Part shown: in pieces, positions 1 to 6,882 of the stretch | Layout: the number at the start of each line of letters is the position of its first letter | Numbering within the stretch: the first letter of the stretch is position 1 | Origin: Candidatus Hodarchaeota archaeon | GTDB taxonomy: Archaea > Asgardarchaeota > Heimdallarchaeia > Hodarchaeales > YT1-039 | Reading direction: 5' to 3' | Assembly (NCBI GenBank): GCA_016840025.1 | Contig: JAEOTF010000517.1 | Span: 1 to 14,512 of the forward strand | Length of the DNA: 14,512 nucleotides | Notes under the pieces: model-generated | What the model was told of the DNA's origin: nothing | The model's database searches: none | Seen by the model: only the letters and a program-made list of their open reading frames with translations | Made by a program: the position numbers and the translations under genes

Positions 1-1371
1 TATAACGTAAAATGCCCAGTCGACATTCATGGACGGAGTACGTAGCATATAAATGACAGCAAATCCAAAAGCGATTATACTTCCGAAAGTAAGAAAAATG
101 CTAATGATATGTCGAATTTTACCTGTTAGTTCAAGATAATCCACCGATAAGAGCAATACAATAATTGCTATCACTGTCGCTAACACATGCCAGTGGCCAA
201 CATTGAAAATACGCTCAACTTCAAGATAAGGGTCCGTCCGGTATCTCGTTCTCAAGTTTATAGCAACAAAAATTCCTGGAATTGTTACCACAAAATTAAC
301 CCAGAAAAATTGGAAATAGAGTCCAAATTTTGTTGGCTCCTTTAACATTGCAATAGCTCTTGTTGACCAAGAAGAGGATTCATAAGTTGAACCAAGCGTT
401 TCTTTACTCGTTTTATTCCATCCAAAAAGGGTTAAAATTAAAGCAGCACTTAAAAGAAACATTGATCCAACATTAATTACTATATGTGCTCTTTCCCAAC
501 CAATTACCACTAACCACGCCCCAAAAGATACTATAATTGTTCCTGGTATCATGAGTATCATAGAAATCTTATACCATTTCCCTGACATTTCTGAGTAGCG
601 GAAAACTACTAATAATACTGCTGCAGCAACCAAGGCGACCATGATGTGCAAATGACTGATGATAATTCGCTCAAAAATATCATGTTCTTCTCGAACAATA
701 TCTTCTGCTAGGAAAGCTTCCATTTCTTGACCGAAATAAGATCCTGCAATAGCGCCTATTACAGCAGAGATAAGAAGACAAACAGTTACTAACATTAGGT
801 TGAATTGCTCTAAGATTATCCCTCGAAAATAAGGAGCATCTTCAGATTTTGAAGGATCGGGAAAATTCTTTGTGGGAAAAACTCCTATAAAAAGAATAAT
901 CCCGCTGTAGAAGACTAATGATAGACCAAAGAGAAAGAGTCCATGAATAAGCCAATTGTGTGGGAGAATATACGCAAAAGCTATTCCACATAATGAGGAT
1001 AAAACTGAACCGAAGAAAAGAGGCCATTTCACACGAGGTTTTATTGATTCCCGAACATCACAAATATCAAGAACAAAAAAGATAATAGCAGCTATGAAAG
1101 GAATTGCCATTGCATGATAAACCATAATGATCCGTCCCACCCGTTCAGTTTCCTCTAATTCAATAGGGATTATCGGTGAACCTAGAAATTGGACTATTGG
1201 TTCTGAAAATGATGATAAGAAGGCAAAAATACCGACTTCAAGAAATATCATCAATGTAATTAGGCCCTTGTTTGTACCAAGGAGATAATTTAACTTATAA
1301 ACAATAACCTGGTAAAAATTTACCTTTAACTCTTTTTTATTAACTGTACTCACTATATTTGTACTCCACAT
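1..1371 (-). CDS. Multi-pass membrane protein with paired His motifs, heme-copper oxidase/NO reductase subunit I-like (partial, runs off left edge)
   Basis: The frame is open for 457 codons from the ATG at 1371 to base 1, so the C-terminus is missing. An in-frame TAA sits two codons upstream of the ATG, which fixes the start region. About eleven hydrophobic segments are visible (near residues 35-55, 79-101, 115-135, 139-165, 185-210, 233-257, 268-290, 297-317, 350-372, 387-411, 421-443). Histidines fall inside helices in the motifs YHAMAIPF (H86), SHLHIMVAL (H240, H242) and GHWHVLAT (H393, H395). Such intramembrane His pairs are typical of heme ligands in heme-copper oxidase/NO reductase catalytic subunits, but the canonical HPEVY and HH motifs are not evident. 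The call is therefore structural resemblance, not firm homology. It starts 40 bases after the DUF438/PAS gene ends and probably shares its transcript. It could be another heme- or metal-binding membrane protein. Confidence 0.6.
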   Translation of the reverse strand, partial: MWSTNIVSTVNKKELKVNFYQVIVYKLNYLLGTNKGLITLMIFLEVGIFAFLSSFSEPIVQFLGSPIIPIELEETERVGRIIMVYHAMAIPFIAAIIFFVLDICDVRESIKPRVKWPLFFGSVLSSLCGIAFAYILPHNWLIHGLFLFGLSLVFYSGIILFIGVFPTKNFPDPSKSEDAPYFRGIILEQFNLMLVTVCLLISAVIGAIAGSYFGQEMEAFLAEDIVREEHDIFERIIISHLHIMVALVAAAVLLVVFRYSEMSGKWYKISMILMIPGTIIVSFGAWLVVIGWERAHIVINVGSMFLLSAALILTLFGWNKTSKETLGSTYESSSWSTRAIAMLKEPTKFGLYFQFFWVNFVVTIPGIFVAINLRTRYRTDPYLEVERIFNVGHWHVLATVIAIIVLLLSVDYLELTGKIRHIISIFLTFGSIIAFGFAVIYMLRTPSMNVDWAFYVI

Positions 1372-1411
1372 ATGTTAATTTTCATCAGGTTTTACATTTT
1401 AAAAACTAAAA

Positions 1412-1984
1412 TTATAGAGGATCAAATACTCTTTTCTCATTTTTCAATTCCCTAATATCGGAGATATCTTGAGTCATTTCAAGTGTTCCCTTATACTGCC
1501 CCTTTGTATCTCTAATAGCAAAATAACGAATGTTAACGAATTTGTTTCTGTACGAGAGCCAAAATTCCACATTATCTCGTTTGTTGTTCTTGAAATCATT
1601 CAAAATTTGTTCTACAATATGAACGCTCTTTGGTGGATGACAATTCTGGACTTTTCGTCCTATTATAGCTTTAGTTCTAGTAAAAATCCGTTCTGGTCCA
1701 GAGGAGAAGTAGGTTACTCTATCATTCTCATCAATAAATGTAATATCAACAGGAAGGTGTGAAAACAATAACTCAAGTTGTTTAATCGTTAGATGACCTG
1801 TTGGTAATTTTACCCTATTTTTAGAGACTTCTTCACTAATTTCCTCTCTTAACTTAACAATTGGAACCCATTCTGTTTCTGGTTGGACAAGGAAATAACC
1901 AATTTCATCACTTTGACGTGCGATACTAATCCATTCTTCTTTGCTCAATTTTTCAAAAGATGGATTGAAAATTAGCCTTAGCAT
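1412..1984 (-). CDS. PAS-domain protein, C-terminal part of a frame-split DUF438-PAS sensor
   Basis: This 190-codon frame holds a complete PAS domain of the type that ends DUF438/hemerythrin/PAS proteins. Family-like signatures are the lead-in PTGHLTIKQLELLF, the core LPVDITFIDENDRVTYFS, the strongly conserved-looking GRKVQNCHPPKSVH, and the closing strands RYFAIRDTKGQYKG and TLEMTQDISDIREL. The segment before it (EEWISIARQSDEIGYFL) resembles the linker that follows the hemerythrin domain in full-length relatives; no hemerythrin domain is present here. The first ten residues after the ATG at 1984 do not look like family sequence. The DUF438-like N-terminus lies in a neighbouring frame just upstream (2072-1953), so this ATG is probably not the real start. 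Joining the frames with a +1 shift gives a 219-residue protein. It lies upstream of, and probably in an operon with, the His-rich membrane protein, and is divergent from the HxlR regulator. A signalling role is inferred from the PAS fold. Confidence 0.75.
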   Translation of the reverse strand: MLRLIFNPSFEKLSKEEWISIARQSDEIGYFLVQPETEWVPIVKLREEISEEVSKNRVKLPTGHLTIKQLELLFSHLPVDITFIDENDRVTYFSSGPERIFTRTKAIIGRKVQNCHPPKSVHIVEQILNDFKNNKRDNVEFWLSYRNKFVNIRYFAIRDTKGQYKGTLEMTQDISDIRELKNEKRVFDPL

Positions 1985-2072
1985 CTTCTACTTTTGCACC
2001 TGCATGCAAATCATGAATGATTTTTTTCAGTATATCTCGTCGTTTTATTTGATCAGTAAGTACTTCTATCAT
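1953..2072 (-). CDS. N-terminal DUF438-like fragment of the frame-split sensor (39 codons)
   Basis: From the ATG at 2072 the frame reads 39 codons before a TGA at 1955-1953. The peptide contains RRDILKKIIHDLHAGAKVED and then AKANFQSIF, matching the DUF438 pattern of a basic helix, I-x2-LH-x-G and an x-F-x2 helix. A TTG two codons further up is an alternative start; an in-frame TGA lies six codons beyond that. The last codons are ATC TTT TGA. Skipping one T gives ATC TTT GAA AAA TTG and continues directly into EKLSKEEW of the PAS frame, restoring one smooth helix. The two pieces are therefore one gene, interrupted by a frameshift, an assembly error, or a recoding site of the UUU UGA type. Confidence 0.6.
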   Translation of the reverse strand: MIEVLTDQIKRRDILKKIIHDLHAGAKVEDAKANFQSIF

Positions 2073-2296
2073 TTCCAAACTCTTTTGAAATCAGTTAATA
2101 CACTCGCATTTGTGACATAATTTTTTGACAACTTGCTAAAACTATACTCAGAGAGTGAGGTTAGTGTTACTCGAGCTAAAAAATATAAGTAGCAATTTGG
2201 ATAGTATTTTCTTGCGTTAGTATTGTTCAGAAAAAAGCACTAATCGTCGTTTTTTCGTCTCATTAGGTCAAGATTTCAAATTTTGAGGATAAATTT
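2073..2296. promoter_or_regulatory. Divergent promoter region between the DUF438/PAS operon and the HxlR gene
   Basis: This 224-base gene-free stretch must hold both promoters. For the plus-strand HxlR gene, AAAAAATATAAG near 2178-2189 is a TATA-like element, and TGAGGAT just before the ATG at 2297 can serve as ribosome-binding site. For the minus-strand operon, the complement of 2113-2126 reads CAAAAAATTATGTC, a possible TATA element about 45 bases from the ATG. Two related 13-mers in direct orientation, GTTAGTGTTACTC (2160-2172) and GTTAGTATTGTTC (2216-2228), differ at three positions and could be operator half-sites for a winged-helix regulator. Element assignments are by eye. Confidence 0.4.
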
Positions 2297-2755
2297 ATGT
2301 CAACTAACATAGAAGATGAATGTGTGATCTTACATACCCTTAGAATCATAGGGAGGAAGTGGATGGCCTTTATTCTTTCAGAGTTGCTTATGGTGAGGAA
2401 GGGAATGTATTTTTCGGAGCTTTTAAAGCATGTACGAGGGAAATACGGTGAACAAATTTCTGCACGAATGCTAACCGATTCTTTAGGCATTTTAGAGGCG
2501 CAAGGAATAATAGAACGGACAGTTATTCAAGAAAGGCCTATTAGAGTTGAGTATTCATTAACCGAAAAGGGTTATGATTTAGAGGTCGTATTTGGTGCAC
2601 TTAAAGGTTGGGGGACTAAATGGAGTGATGTAGAGTACAAGAAATGTCAATCCTTTACCTGTATTCATAATGCTGTCCCAACCCTTGATATAGATAAGGC
2701 TAGTTTACTATTATATTCAGGTAGTACGGAGATTAATCAATCTGAACCTACTTGA
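2297..2755 (+). CDS. HxlR-family winged helix-turn-helix transcriptional regulator
   Basis: The 152-residue protein matches the HxlR/MarR-like layout. C9 is followed by a helix with IIGRKWMAFILSELL (residues 17-31), then ISARMLTDSLGILEAQGII (54-72), which is the recognition-helix region. The wing is ERPIRVEYSLTEKG (79-92), and the dimerisation helix ends in LKGWGTKW. The conserved N-terminal Cys is the redox- or aldehyde-sensing residue in several HxlR members; two further Cys (C117, C122) sit after the winged helix. The roughly 30-residue C-terminal tail is not part of the domain and looks unstructured. The gene is divergent from the PAS/His-rich membrane protein operon, the usual arrangement for a local regulator. 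It converges on the SDR gene with only three bases between stop codons. The family call is firm; the target genes are inferred from position. Confidence 0.9.
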   Translation: MSTNIEDECVILHTLRIIGRKWMAFILSELLMVRKGMYFSELLKHVRGKYGEQISARMLTDSLGILEAQGIIERTVIQERPIRVEYSLTEKGYDLEVVFGALKGWGTKWSDVEYKKCQSFTCIHNAVPTLDIDKASLLLYSGSTEINQSEPT

Positions 2756-2758
2756 TAT

Positions 2759-3514
2759 CTATCGATATCTGATTATTCTCCAGTTTATGAGCTTCACGCC
2801 TATTTTATTTCGGAATCCAGTGATCACGATTGTTTTCCTTTTCCTAATAGCTTTCAACGAAATTTCAACTACTTTTTCAGATGTCATCCATGCGAATTTA
2901 GGAACACGAGAATAAGCATCCATTCCCTTAAATTCCTCTGTTTGGTGAAATTCTGAATAAGTAAATCCTGGACAAAGTGCCTGAACAACTATATTAGTAT
3001 TTTTTAGACGTTCCTTGAGGAGTTTAGTAAAATTAACCAAATACTCTTTCGTTAACCGATATAGGTTTTTTCTTCGAATAAATGCTGCCATTGAAGCTAC
3101 GTTTATTATTACTCCCAAATTATTCTTAATCATAATTGGCAAAGCTGCATGAGTAAGCTGGGTTGGAGCATTAATATGTACAGATAACATATTTTGGTGC
3201 TTATACCAAGGTAAATTCTCGAAAGAACCAATAGTTGCAAAGCCAGCATTGTTAATCAAGAAGTAGAGATTTTCATGTTTGACTAATTCTTCTTCCACTT
3301 TTTTAATACCCTCTTGAGTCGCTAGATCAGCAACTACAATTATAGAAGTTGTATTATGCTGTTTTTCTAATTCTTCTGCTAAAAATTTTAATCTATCTTC
3401 CCTTCTCGCCGTTAATATTAAATCATAGCCTCTTTCAGCTATTTTTCGTGCGAAAATTTCCCCAATTCCACTTGATGCACCAGTAATCAGAGCAAAATCT
3501 TTTTTTCCAGTCAT
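2759..3514 (-). CDS. Short-chain dehydrogenase/reductase (SDR), NAD(P)-dependent
   Basis: This is a classical SDR of 251 residues. The nucleotide-binding motif TGASSGIG is at 11-18, followed by TARRED at 36-40, where the basic residues suggest NADP(H) preference. VADLA is near 61-65 and NNAG at 88-91. Catalytic Asn in the VHIN helix (N114), Ser S141 in NVASMAA, and Y152-x3-K156 complete the active site. CPGF follows at 181-184. The C-terminal region is short and basic (ending IIRYR), without an obvious membrane anchor. The substrate cannot be read from sequence; the pattern is that of the DltE/YqjQ-like group acting on ketones, aldehydes or acyl alcohols. Upstream, GAGTGAGGTCATAAGG precedes the ATG. 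It is divergent from the BadF-type ATPase gene and convergent with HxlR. Confidence 0.9.
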   Translation of the reverse strand: MTGKKDFALITGASSGIGEIFARKIAERGYDLILTARREDRLKFLAEELEKQHNTTSIIVVADLATQEGIKKVEEELVKHENLYFLINNAGFATIGSFENLPWYKHQNMLSVHINAPTQLTHAALPIMIKNNLGVIINVASMAAFIRRKNLYRLTKEYLVNFTKLLKERLKNTNIVVQALCPGFTYSEFHQTEEFKGMDAYSRVPKFAWMTSEKVVEISLKAIRKRKTIVITGFRNKIGVKLINWRIIRYR

Positions 3515-3636
3515 CCTTATGACCTCACTCGTCTTCTAGACTCAAATACCTATTAGACCTAACAATTATAGTCCCTACAACAAAATGTTATAAAGAATCT
3601 ATAATTACTTGTGAAATGAAGCGAAGTTGAATAACT
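3515..3636. promoter_or_regulatory. Divergent promoter region between SDR and BadF-type ATPase
   Basis: For the plus strand, GTTATAAAG near 3587-3595 is a TATA-like box about 45 bases before the ATG at 3637. For the minus strand, the complement around 3562-3570 reads CTATAATTG, about 50 bases before the SDR start. No clear operator dyad was found. Confidence 0.35.
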
Positions 3637-4422
3637 ATGTATTTTGCGGGAATAGACATTGGTAGTAATACTACGAAAGCCGTTATAGTAAAAAATTCAA
3701 AAATCTTAGGTTACGCAATTACAAAAACTGGCGCAAAAGCATTAAATACTGCCGAAAACATTTACCAAAACGCCCTTAACCAAGCAAATGTTCGCAGGGA
3801 CCAAATTTCTTATTCAATTGCGACAGGATACGGAAGAAACTTGGTCTCCGACATATGTGATAAACAAGTTACAGAAATTACCTGCTTTGGTCGTGGGAGT
3901 TTTGAGGTTCATCCAAAAACAAGAACCATTATTGATATAGGGGGTCAGGATAGTAAAGTTATCCGGATTGACACAAAAGGTCGAATAACATCCTTTGAAA
4001 TGAATGATAAGTGTTCTGCGGGTACTGGAAAATATTTAGAGATATTATCTAAAACCTTAGGTGTAAATCTTGAGGATATGGGGAAGATTGCGTTACGTTC
4101 TAATGGAATTGTTGCTATTAGCAGCACTTGTACAGTATTTGCTGAATCCGAAGTTATCTCTAGGATCGCAAATGGTGCTCCTTCAGACCACATTTTGAGA
4201 GGAATTCATAAAAGTATGGCAGTTAAGGTTGCAGAACTTGCTAAACGGGTTGGAATCCAAGCTGATGTATTAATTGCAGGAGGAGTTGCTTATAATGAGG
4301 GTATTGTTCATTTTCTTTCTCACCAACTGGATACAAAGATCAAAGTTGCACAAAATCCACAATTAGTAGGTGCTTATGGAGCCTCTCTAATAGCTCAGGA
4401 AAAATATTCAGTAGACCATTGA
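3637..4422 (+). CDS. BadF/BadG/BcrA/BcrD-type ATPase, 2-hydroxyacyl-CoA dehydratase activase (HgdC-like)
   Basis: This is a 261-residue ASKHA-fold ATPase of usual family length. It has phosphate-1 motif DIGSNTTKAV (7-16), phosphate-2 motif DIGGQDSKVI (100-109), NDKCSAGTGKYLE (123-135) with C126, SSTCTVFAESEVIS (162-175) with C165, and adenosine motif AGGVAYN (214-220). In HgdC the two Cys bind a single [4Fe-4S] cluster bridging the homodimer; ATP hydrolysis then drives an electron into the dehydratase or benzoyl-CoA reductase partner. Both cysteines are present, so it should be active. The partner subunits normally sit next door, but here the neighbours are an SDR and a peptidase, so the partner must be elsewhere. 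Other single-gene members activate unrelated double-cubane proteins, so the substrate is open. Confidence 0.88.
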   Translation: MYFAGIDIGSNTTKAVIVKNSKILGYAITKTGAKALNTAENIYQNALNQANVRRDQISYSIATGYGRNLVSDICDKQVTEITCFGRGSFEVHPKTRTIIDIGGQDSKVIRIDTKGRITSFEMNDKCSAGTGKYLEILSKTLGVNLEDMGKIALRSNGIVAISSTCTVFAESEVISRIANGAPSDHILRGIHKSMAVKVAELAKRVGIQADVLIAGGVAYNEGIVHFLSHQLDTKIKVAQNPQLVGAYGASLIAQEKYSVDH

Positions 4423-4557
4423 GATACTCCATTTCCCTGTATTATAGCAGAATTTATTCAAATTAATAACAAATTAACAAATAATATCAGCGATTTCAAT
4501 GCTGGTAAGATAAAACTCACCTCCATGGCATTTGGATTAAGGATCGAAAAAGATTTT

Positions 4558-4584
4558 TTCTCATATAATTTGAATCCGATGAGG
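4558..4584 (+). promoter_or_regulatory. TATA-like box and ribosome-binding site of the M24 peptidase gene
   Basis: TCATATAATTT (4560-4570) lies about 25 bases before the ATG at 4589, and GATGAGGAAAA immediately precedes that ATG. The rest of the 166-base gap after the ATPase gene (4423-4588) holds no other recognisable element. Confidence 0.35.
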
Positions 4585-4588
4585 AAAA

Positions 4589-5803
4589 ATGCTGCGAATC
4601 AACACACCACCGGAAATATTAATCTCGATTGTAAAGGAAAAACACACTCAAATTCCCAACATCATGGAAGAAACCAGCATAGATTGCTGGGTAGTATTTG
4701 TACGTGAAACAGCGGGAAATCCAGATCCTGTAATGAAACTAGCTACAGGGGGAGATGTAGTATGGGAATCAGCCTATATTTTCCTGAATAATAAGGAAGG
4801 ATTTTCTAGAACTGCTATAGTTGGAGAGTATGATGCTCCACCAGAGGAAAATAAAGGTATTTGGGATAACATTATTCCCTATAGAGAGGGTATTACTCCC
4901 CCTCTTCAAGAATTTTTTAAGAACACGGACCCTAAGCAAATAGCCTTGGATTATTCTATAGATGATGTAAAGGCCGATGGATTAACACATGGTATGTTCT
5001 TAAAACTAGCCGATATTCTTCCCGATAAAAAAAGCAGGTTCATAAGTGCTGCTCCAATAATAAGTATGATACGAAGTAGAAAAACTGCTAAAGAGCTTGA
5101 ACTGATTACTGAGGCATGTAAACTTACGGAAGAGATCAATAAACGCGCGATAGAAAGAGTACAAGTAGGAATGACCGAAAAACAAATTCAACAGCTGTAC
5201 TTTGAAGAAATGGATAAGGAAGGAGTTGGTGCATCATGGCAAAGATCCCATTGCCCTGCGATTGATACAGGTCCCAATAAGGAAATTGGCCATTCGGGTC
5301 CAACCGATGAACATACACTTAAGAAAGGGCATACCCTGCATAATGACTTTGGAGTAAGGCTACACGGTTACTGTTCAGACCTACAACGAATGTGGTTTGT
5401 AGGTTCAGCCGATGAAATTCCAGAAGAGCTTATTCACGCGTTCGAGACAGTACGAGATGCTATCTCTCTCTCGTTTGATGCTATTCAACCAGGTAAGATC
5501 GGTTATAAGATAGATAAAATAGCACGTGATCACGTCATATCCCGTGGTTATGAAGAATTTGGGCATGGATTAGGTCATCAAGTAGGAAGGCAGGCTCATG
5601 ATGGTGGGACAACTCTATGTCCATTATGGGAAAGGTACGGTGAGTTACCTAAGGGCAAATTAGAAGAGAATCAGGTCTATACCTTAGAGTTGAATGTGAA
5701 AACAAAGAACTACGGGACAGTCTCTCTTGAAGAAAACATAGTAGTTACTCGTGATGGAGCCCGTTTCTTGGTTCCCCAGCAGACAGAGTTCAAACTTATC
5801 TAG
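4589..5803 (+). CDS. M24-family metallopeptidase, aminopeptidase P/prolidase-like
   Basis: The 404-residue protein has an N-terminal creatinase-like domain (about 1-155) and a C-terminal pita-bread domain. The five expected metal ligands are visible: D253 in NDFGV, D264 in GYCSDLQR, H326 in GHGLGH, E367 in TLELNV and E381 in SLEENIVVT. H337 in RQAHDGG matches the second active-site His. This is the di-metal centre that hydrolyses Xaa-Pro bonds in aminopeptidase P and prolidase, so it is predicted active and cytosolic. The glutamate that normally starts an E-P/E-x pair is followed by LN rather than PG, so substrate preference may differ from classical prolidases. The ATG at 4589 is supported by an adjacent GAGGAAAA. 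It runs the same way as the BadF-type gene but is separated by 166 bases and has its own TATA-like box. Confidence 0.9.
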   Translation: MLRINTPPEILISIVKEKHTQIPNIMEETSIDCWVVFVRETAGNPDPVMKLATGGDVVWESAYIFLNNKEGFSRTAIVGEYDAPPEENKGIWDNIIPYREGITPPLQEFFKNTDPKQIALDYSIDDVKADGLTHGMFLKLADILPDKKSRFISAAPIISMIRSRKTAKELELITEACKLTEEINKRAIERVQVGMTEKQIQQLYFEEMDKEGVGASWQRSHCPAIDTGPNKEIGHSGPTDEHTLKKGHTLHNDFGVRLHGYCSDLQRMWFVGSADEIPEELIHAFETVRDAISLSFDAIQPGKIGYKIDKIARDHVISRGYEEFGHGLGHQVGRQAHDGGTTLCPLWERYGELPKGKLEENQVYTLELNVKTKNYGTVSLEENIVVTRDGARFLVPQQTEFKLI

Positions 5804-5815
5804 ATTTGACCTTAC

Positions 5816-5843
5816 TTTCTCTCTTTTTTTCTAATTTCTTTTT
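5816..5843 (+). terminator. T-rich transcription terminator after the M24 gene
   Basis: Starting 12 bases after the stop codon is a run of T-rich tracts (TTTCTCTCTTTTTTTC, then TTTCTTTTT). Archaeal RNA polymerase terminates at such T runs without a hairpin. The remainder of the 148-base gap to the convergent gene has nothing else clear. Confidence 0.5.
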
Positions 5844-5951
5844 AATGCAAATAGCTTCCTTAATAAATCTCATTATACTTATTCTGGTAGCAGTGATTCA
5901 TAAATGGAATCTGACTTAAGTAACTCTTGAAATCTAGCAAGCTATTCTTGG

Positions 5952-6602
5952 TTAGGCTTTTCTCTTCTTCATGAATACGACAAACGGTATTAGTGCGATA
6001 AGAGGGATGTAAAGTAAATTTATTTGTTCTGACATAGTAGTATAGGTCAAATGTAGTAGTGGGGGATTAGATGCTTCACTAGATTCTATATCAATGTTAT
6101 CTGGTCCATCATCATCTTCGAGTATTATGCCATAATTTGTGACCTTTCCACTTTCCCAATCTTGTGCTAACTTCGTTATATCAACAGAGTTACCATAACC
6201 AGTAATAATGCTAGCGCTAGCGATGGTTGCATTTACTGCTGTATCATAAGTTGGGGGGAAATTCCATGTTGCTGTTGATTCAACCCATGAATTTGTGACG
6301 ATATGAATGTTGATACCACAACCTGCTCCTTGTATTCCAGAGACTGAGAATTCTAAAGTTGCAACACTTATACCCTCGTAAGCACTGACGTCAAAAAGGA
6401 TCAATGAGCGATAAATACTAGCACCTGTTAGACCCACATAGAGAAAAGGCACTTCTCCATAATTGGTATTAGGATTGGTTTGATAGAGCATTGCATCTTC
6501 TATTGCGTCAATTGTTGTTGTAGCATTTGGAGTAGCAGCTGCTGATTGCGTAGAAATACCTGCTACTAAGAGAGTAATTATCAGTATAATTTTAATTTTC
6601 AT
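5952..6602 (-). CDS. Secreted, membrane-anchored DNRLRE/CBM96-type domain protein
   Basis: The 216-residue protein has a signal peptide (MKIKI, hydrophobic 5-16, cleavage near the AAA at 21-23) and one beta-rich domain with DNRLRE-type signatures. These are D-A at 36-37, NYG (47-49), LYVG, YRSLILFDVSAY (64-75), a predicted beta strand SVATLEFSV, and WVESTATWNF (106-115). A C-terminal helix (about 195-211) is followed by the basic tail MKKRKA, so the domain is displayed outside and anchored at the C-terminus. Related domains bind carbohydrate or act as structural modules of surface proteins; no catalytic residues are expected. I chose the ATG at 6602 because GGTGAG sits seven bases upstream; a TTG at 6614 is the longer alternative. 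It is divergent from the solute-binding protein gene, with a shared promoter motif between them. Confidence 0.8.
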   Translation of the reverse strand: MKIKIILIITLLVAGISTQSAAATPNATTTIDAIEDAMLYQTNPNTNYGEVPFLYVGLTGASIYRSLILFDVSAYEGISVATLEFSVSGIQGAGCGINIHIVTNSWVESTATWNFPPTYDTAVNATIASASIITGYGNSVDITKLAQDWESGKVTNYGIILEDDDGPDNIDIESSEASNPPLLHLTYTTMSEQINLLYIPLIALIPFVVFMKKRKA

Positions 6603-6700
6603 TTTTCTCACCAAATTATTATACTTTGTAGAGATAAAAATTATTGATAGTGTTGGGGTTTTTCTATAAAGCTTTTTGGATAAAAACTTAGGTTCATTAT

Positions 6701-6830
6701 ATCGATGTATAAAGAGAATTTGTCGTCATGAGTATACTTGCACAACTTCCCCAATTTACATTGACAGAAACGGAGAAGGTGTGAACCGAGTTATTAAGGG
6801 ATCTAAAAACTGTAAAATTAATACATCGAT
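6701..6830. promoter_or_regulatory. Divergent regulatory region with a perfect 10-bp inverted repeat
   Basis: ATCGATGTAT (6701-6710) and its exact reverse complement ATACATCGAT (6821-6830) are 110 bases apart. Read toward each gene, both copies are ATACATCGAT followed by an AT-rich TATA-like stretch: ATAATG toward the DNRLRE gene, and TTTATATTAAA toward the solute-binding gene. The plus-strand TATA-like box at about 6831-6841 lies roughly 45 bases before the ATG at 6883. This arrangement fits one regulator acting on both promoters. The 281-base gap also holds a short open frame at 6728, discussed under findings. Confidence 0.45.
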
Positions 6831-6882
6831 TTTATATTAAAATTTTTGAGACATTAAACAATTCCTCATATTGGTGTCGAAG

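Noticed and set aside
842..1027. 61-codon minus-strand frame
   Set aside because: It is an out-of-frame shadow of the long open frame 1-1371, which has membrane helices and conserved-looking His motifs throughout.
2754..2771. Two GATATC palindromes at the HxlR/SDR convergence, considered as a hairpin terminator
   Set aside because: The arms are short, AT-rich and partly coding for both proteins, with no T run; likely chance.
4525..4707. 60-codon plus-strand frame before and over the M24 start
   Set aside because: It overlaps the well-supported M24 gene in another frame, and its composition (Asn/His/Gln-rich, no pattern) is not protein-like.
5800..5937. CTAGATTT and AAATCTAG inverted repeat flanking the convergent gap
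   Set aside because: Eight AT-rich bases 122 apart are easily expected by chance and fit no insertion-sequence end or target duplication.
6603..6614. Longer TTG start for the DNRLRE protein
   Set aside because: It would put the GGTGAG ribosome-binding site inside the gene and adds nothing to the signal peptide; the ATG at 6602 fits better.
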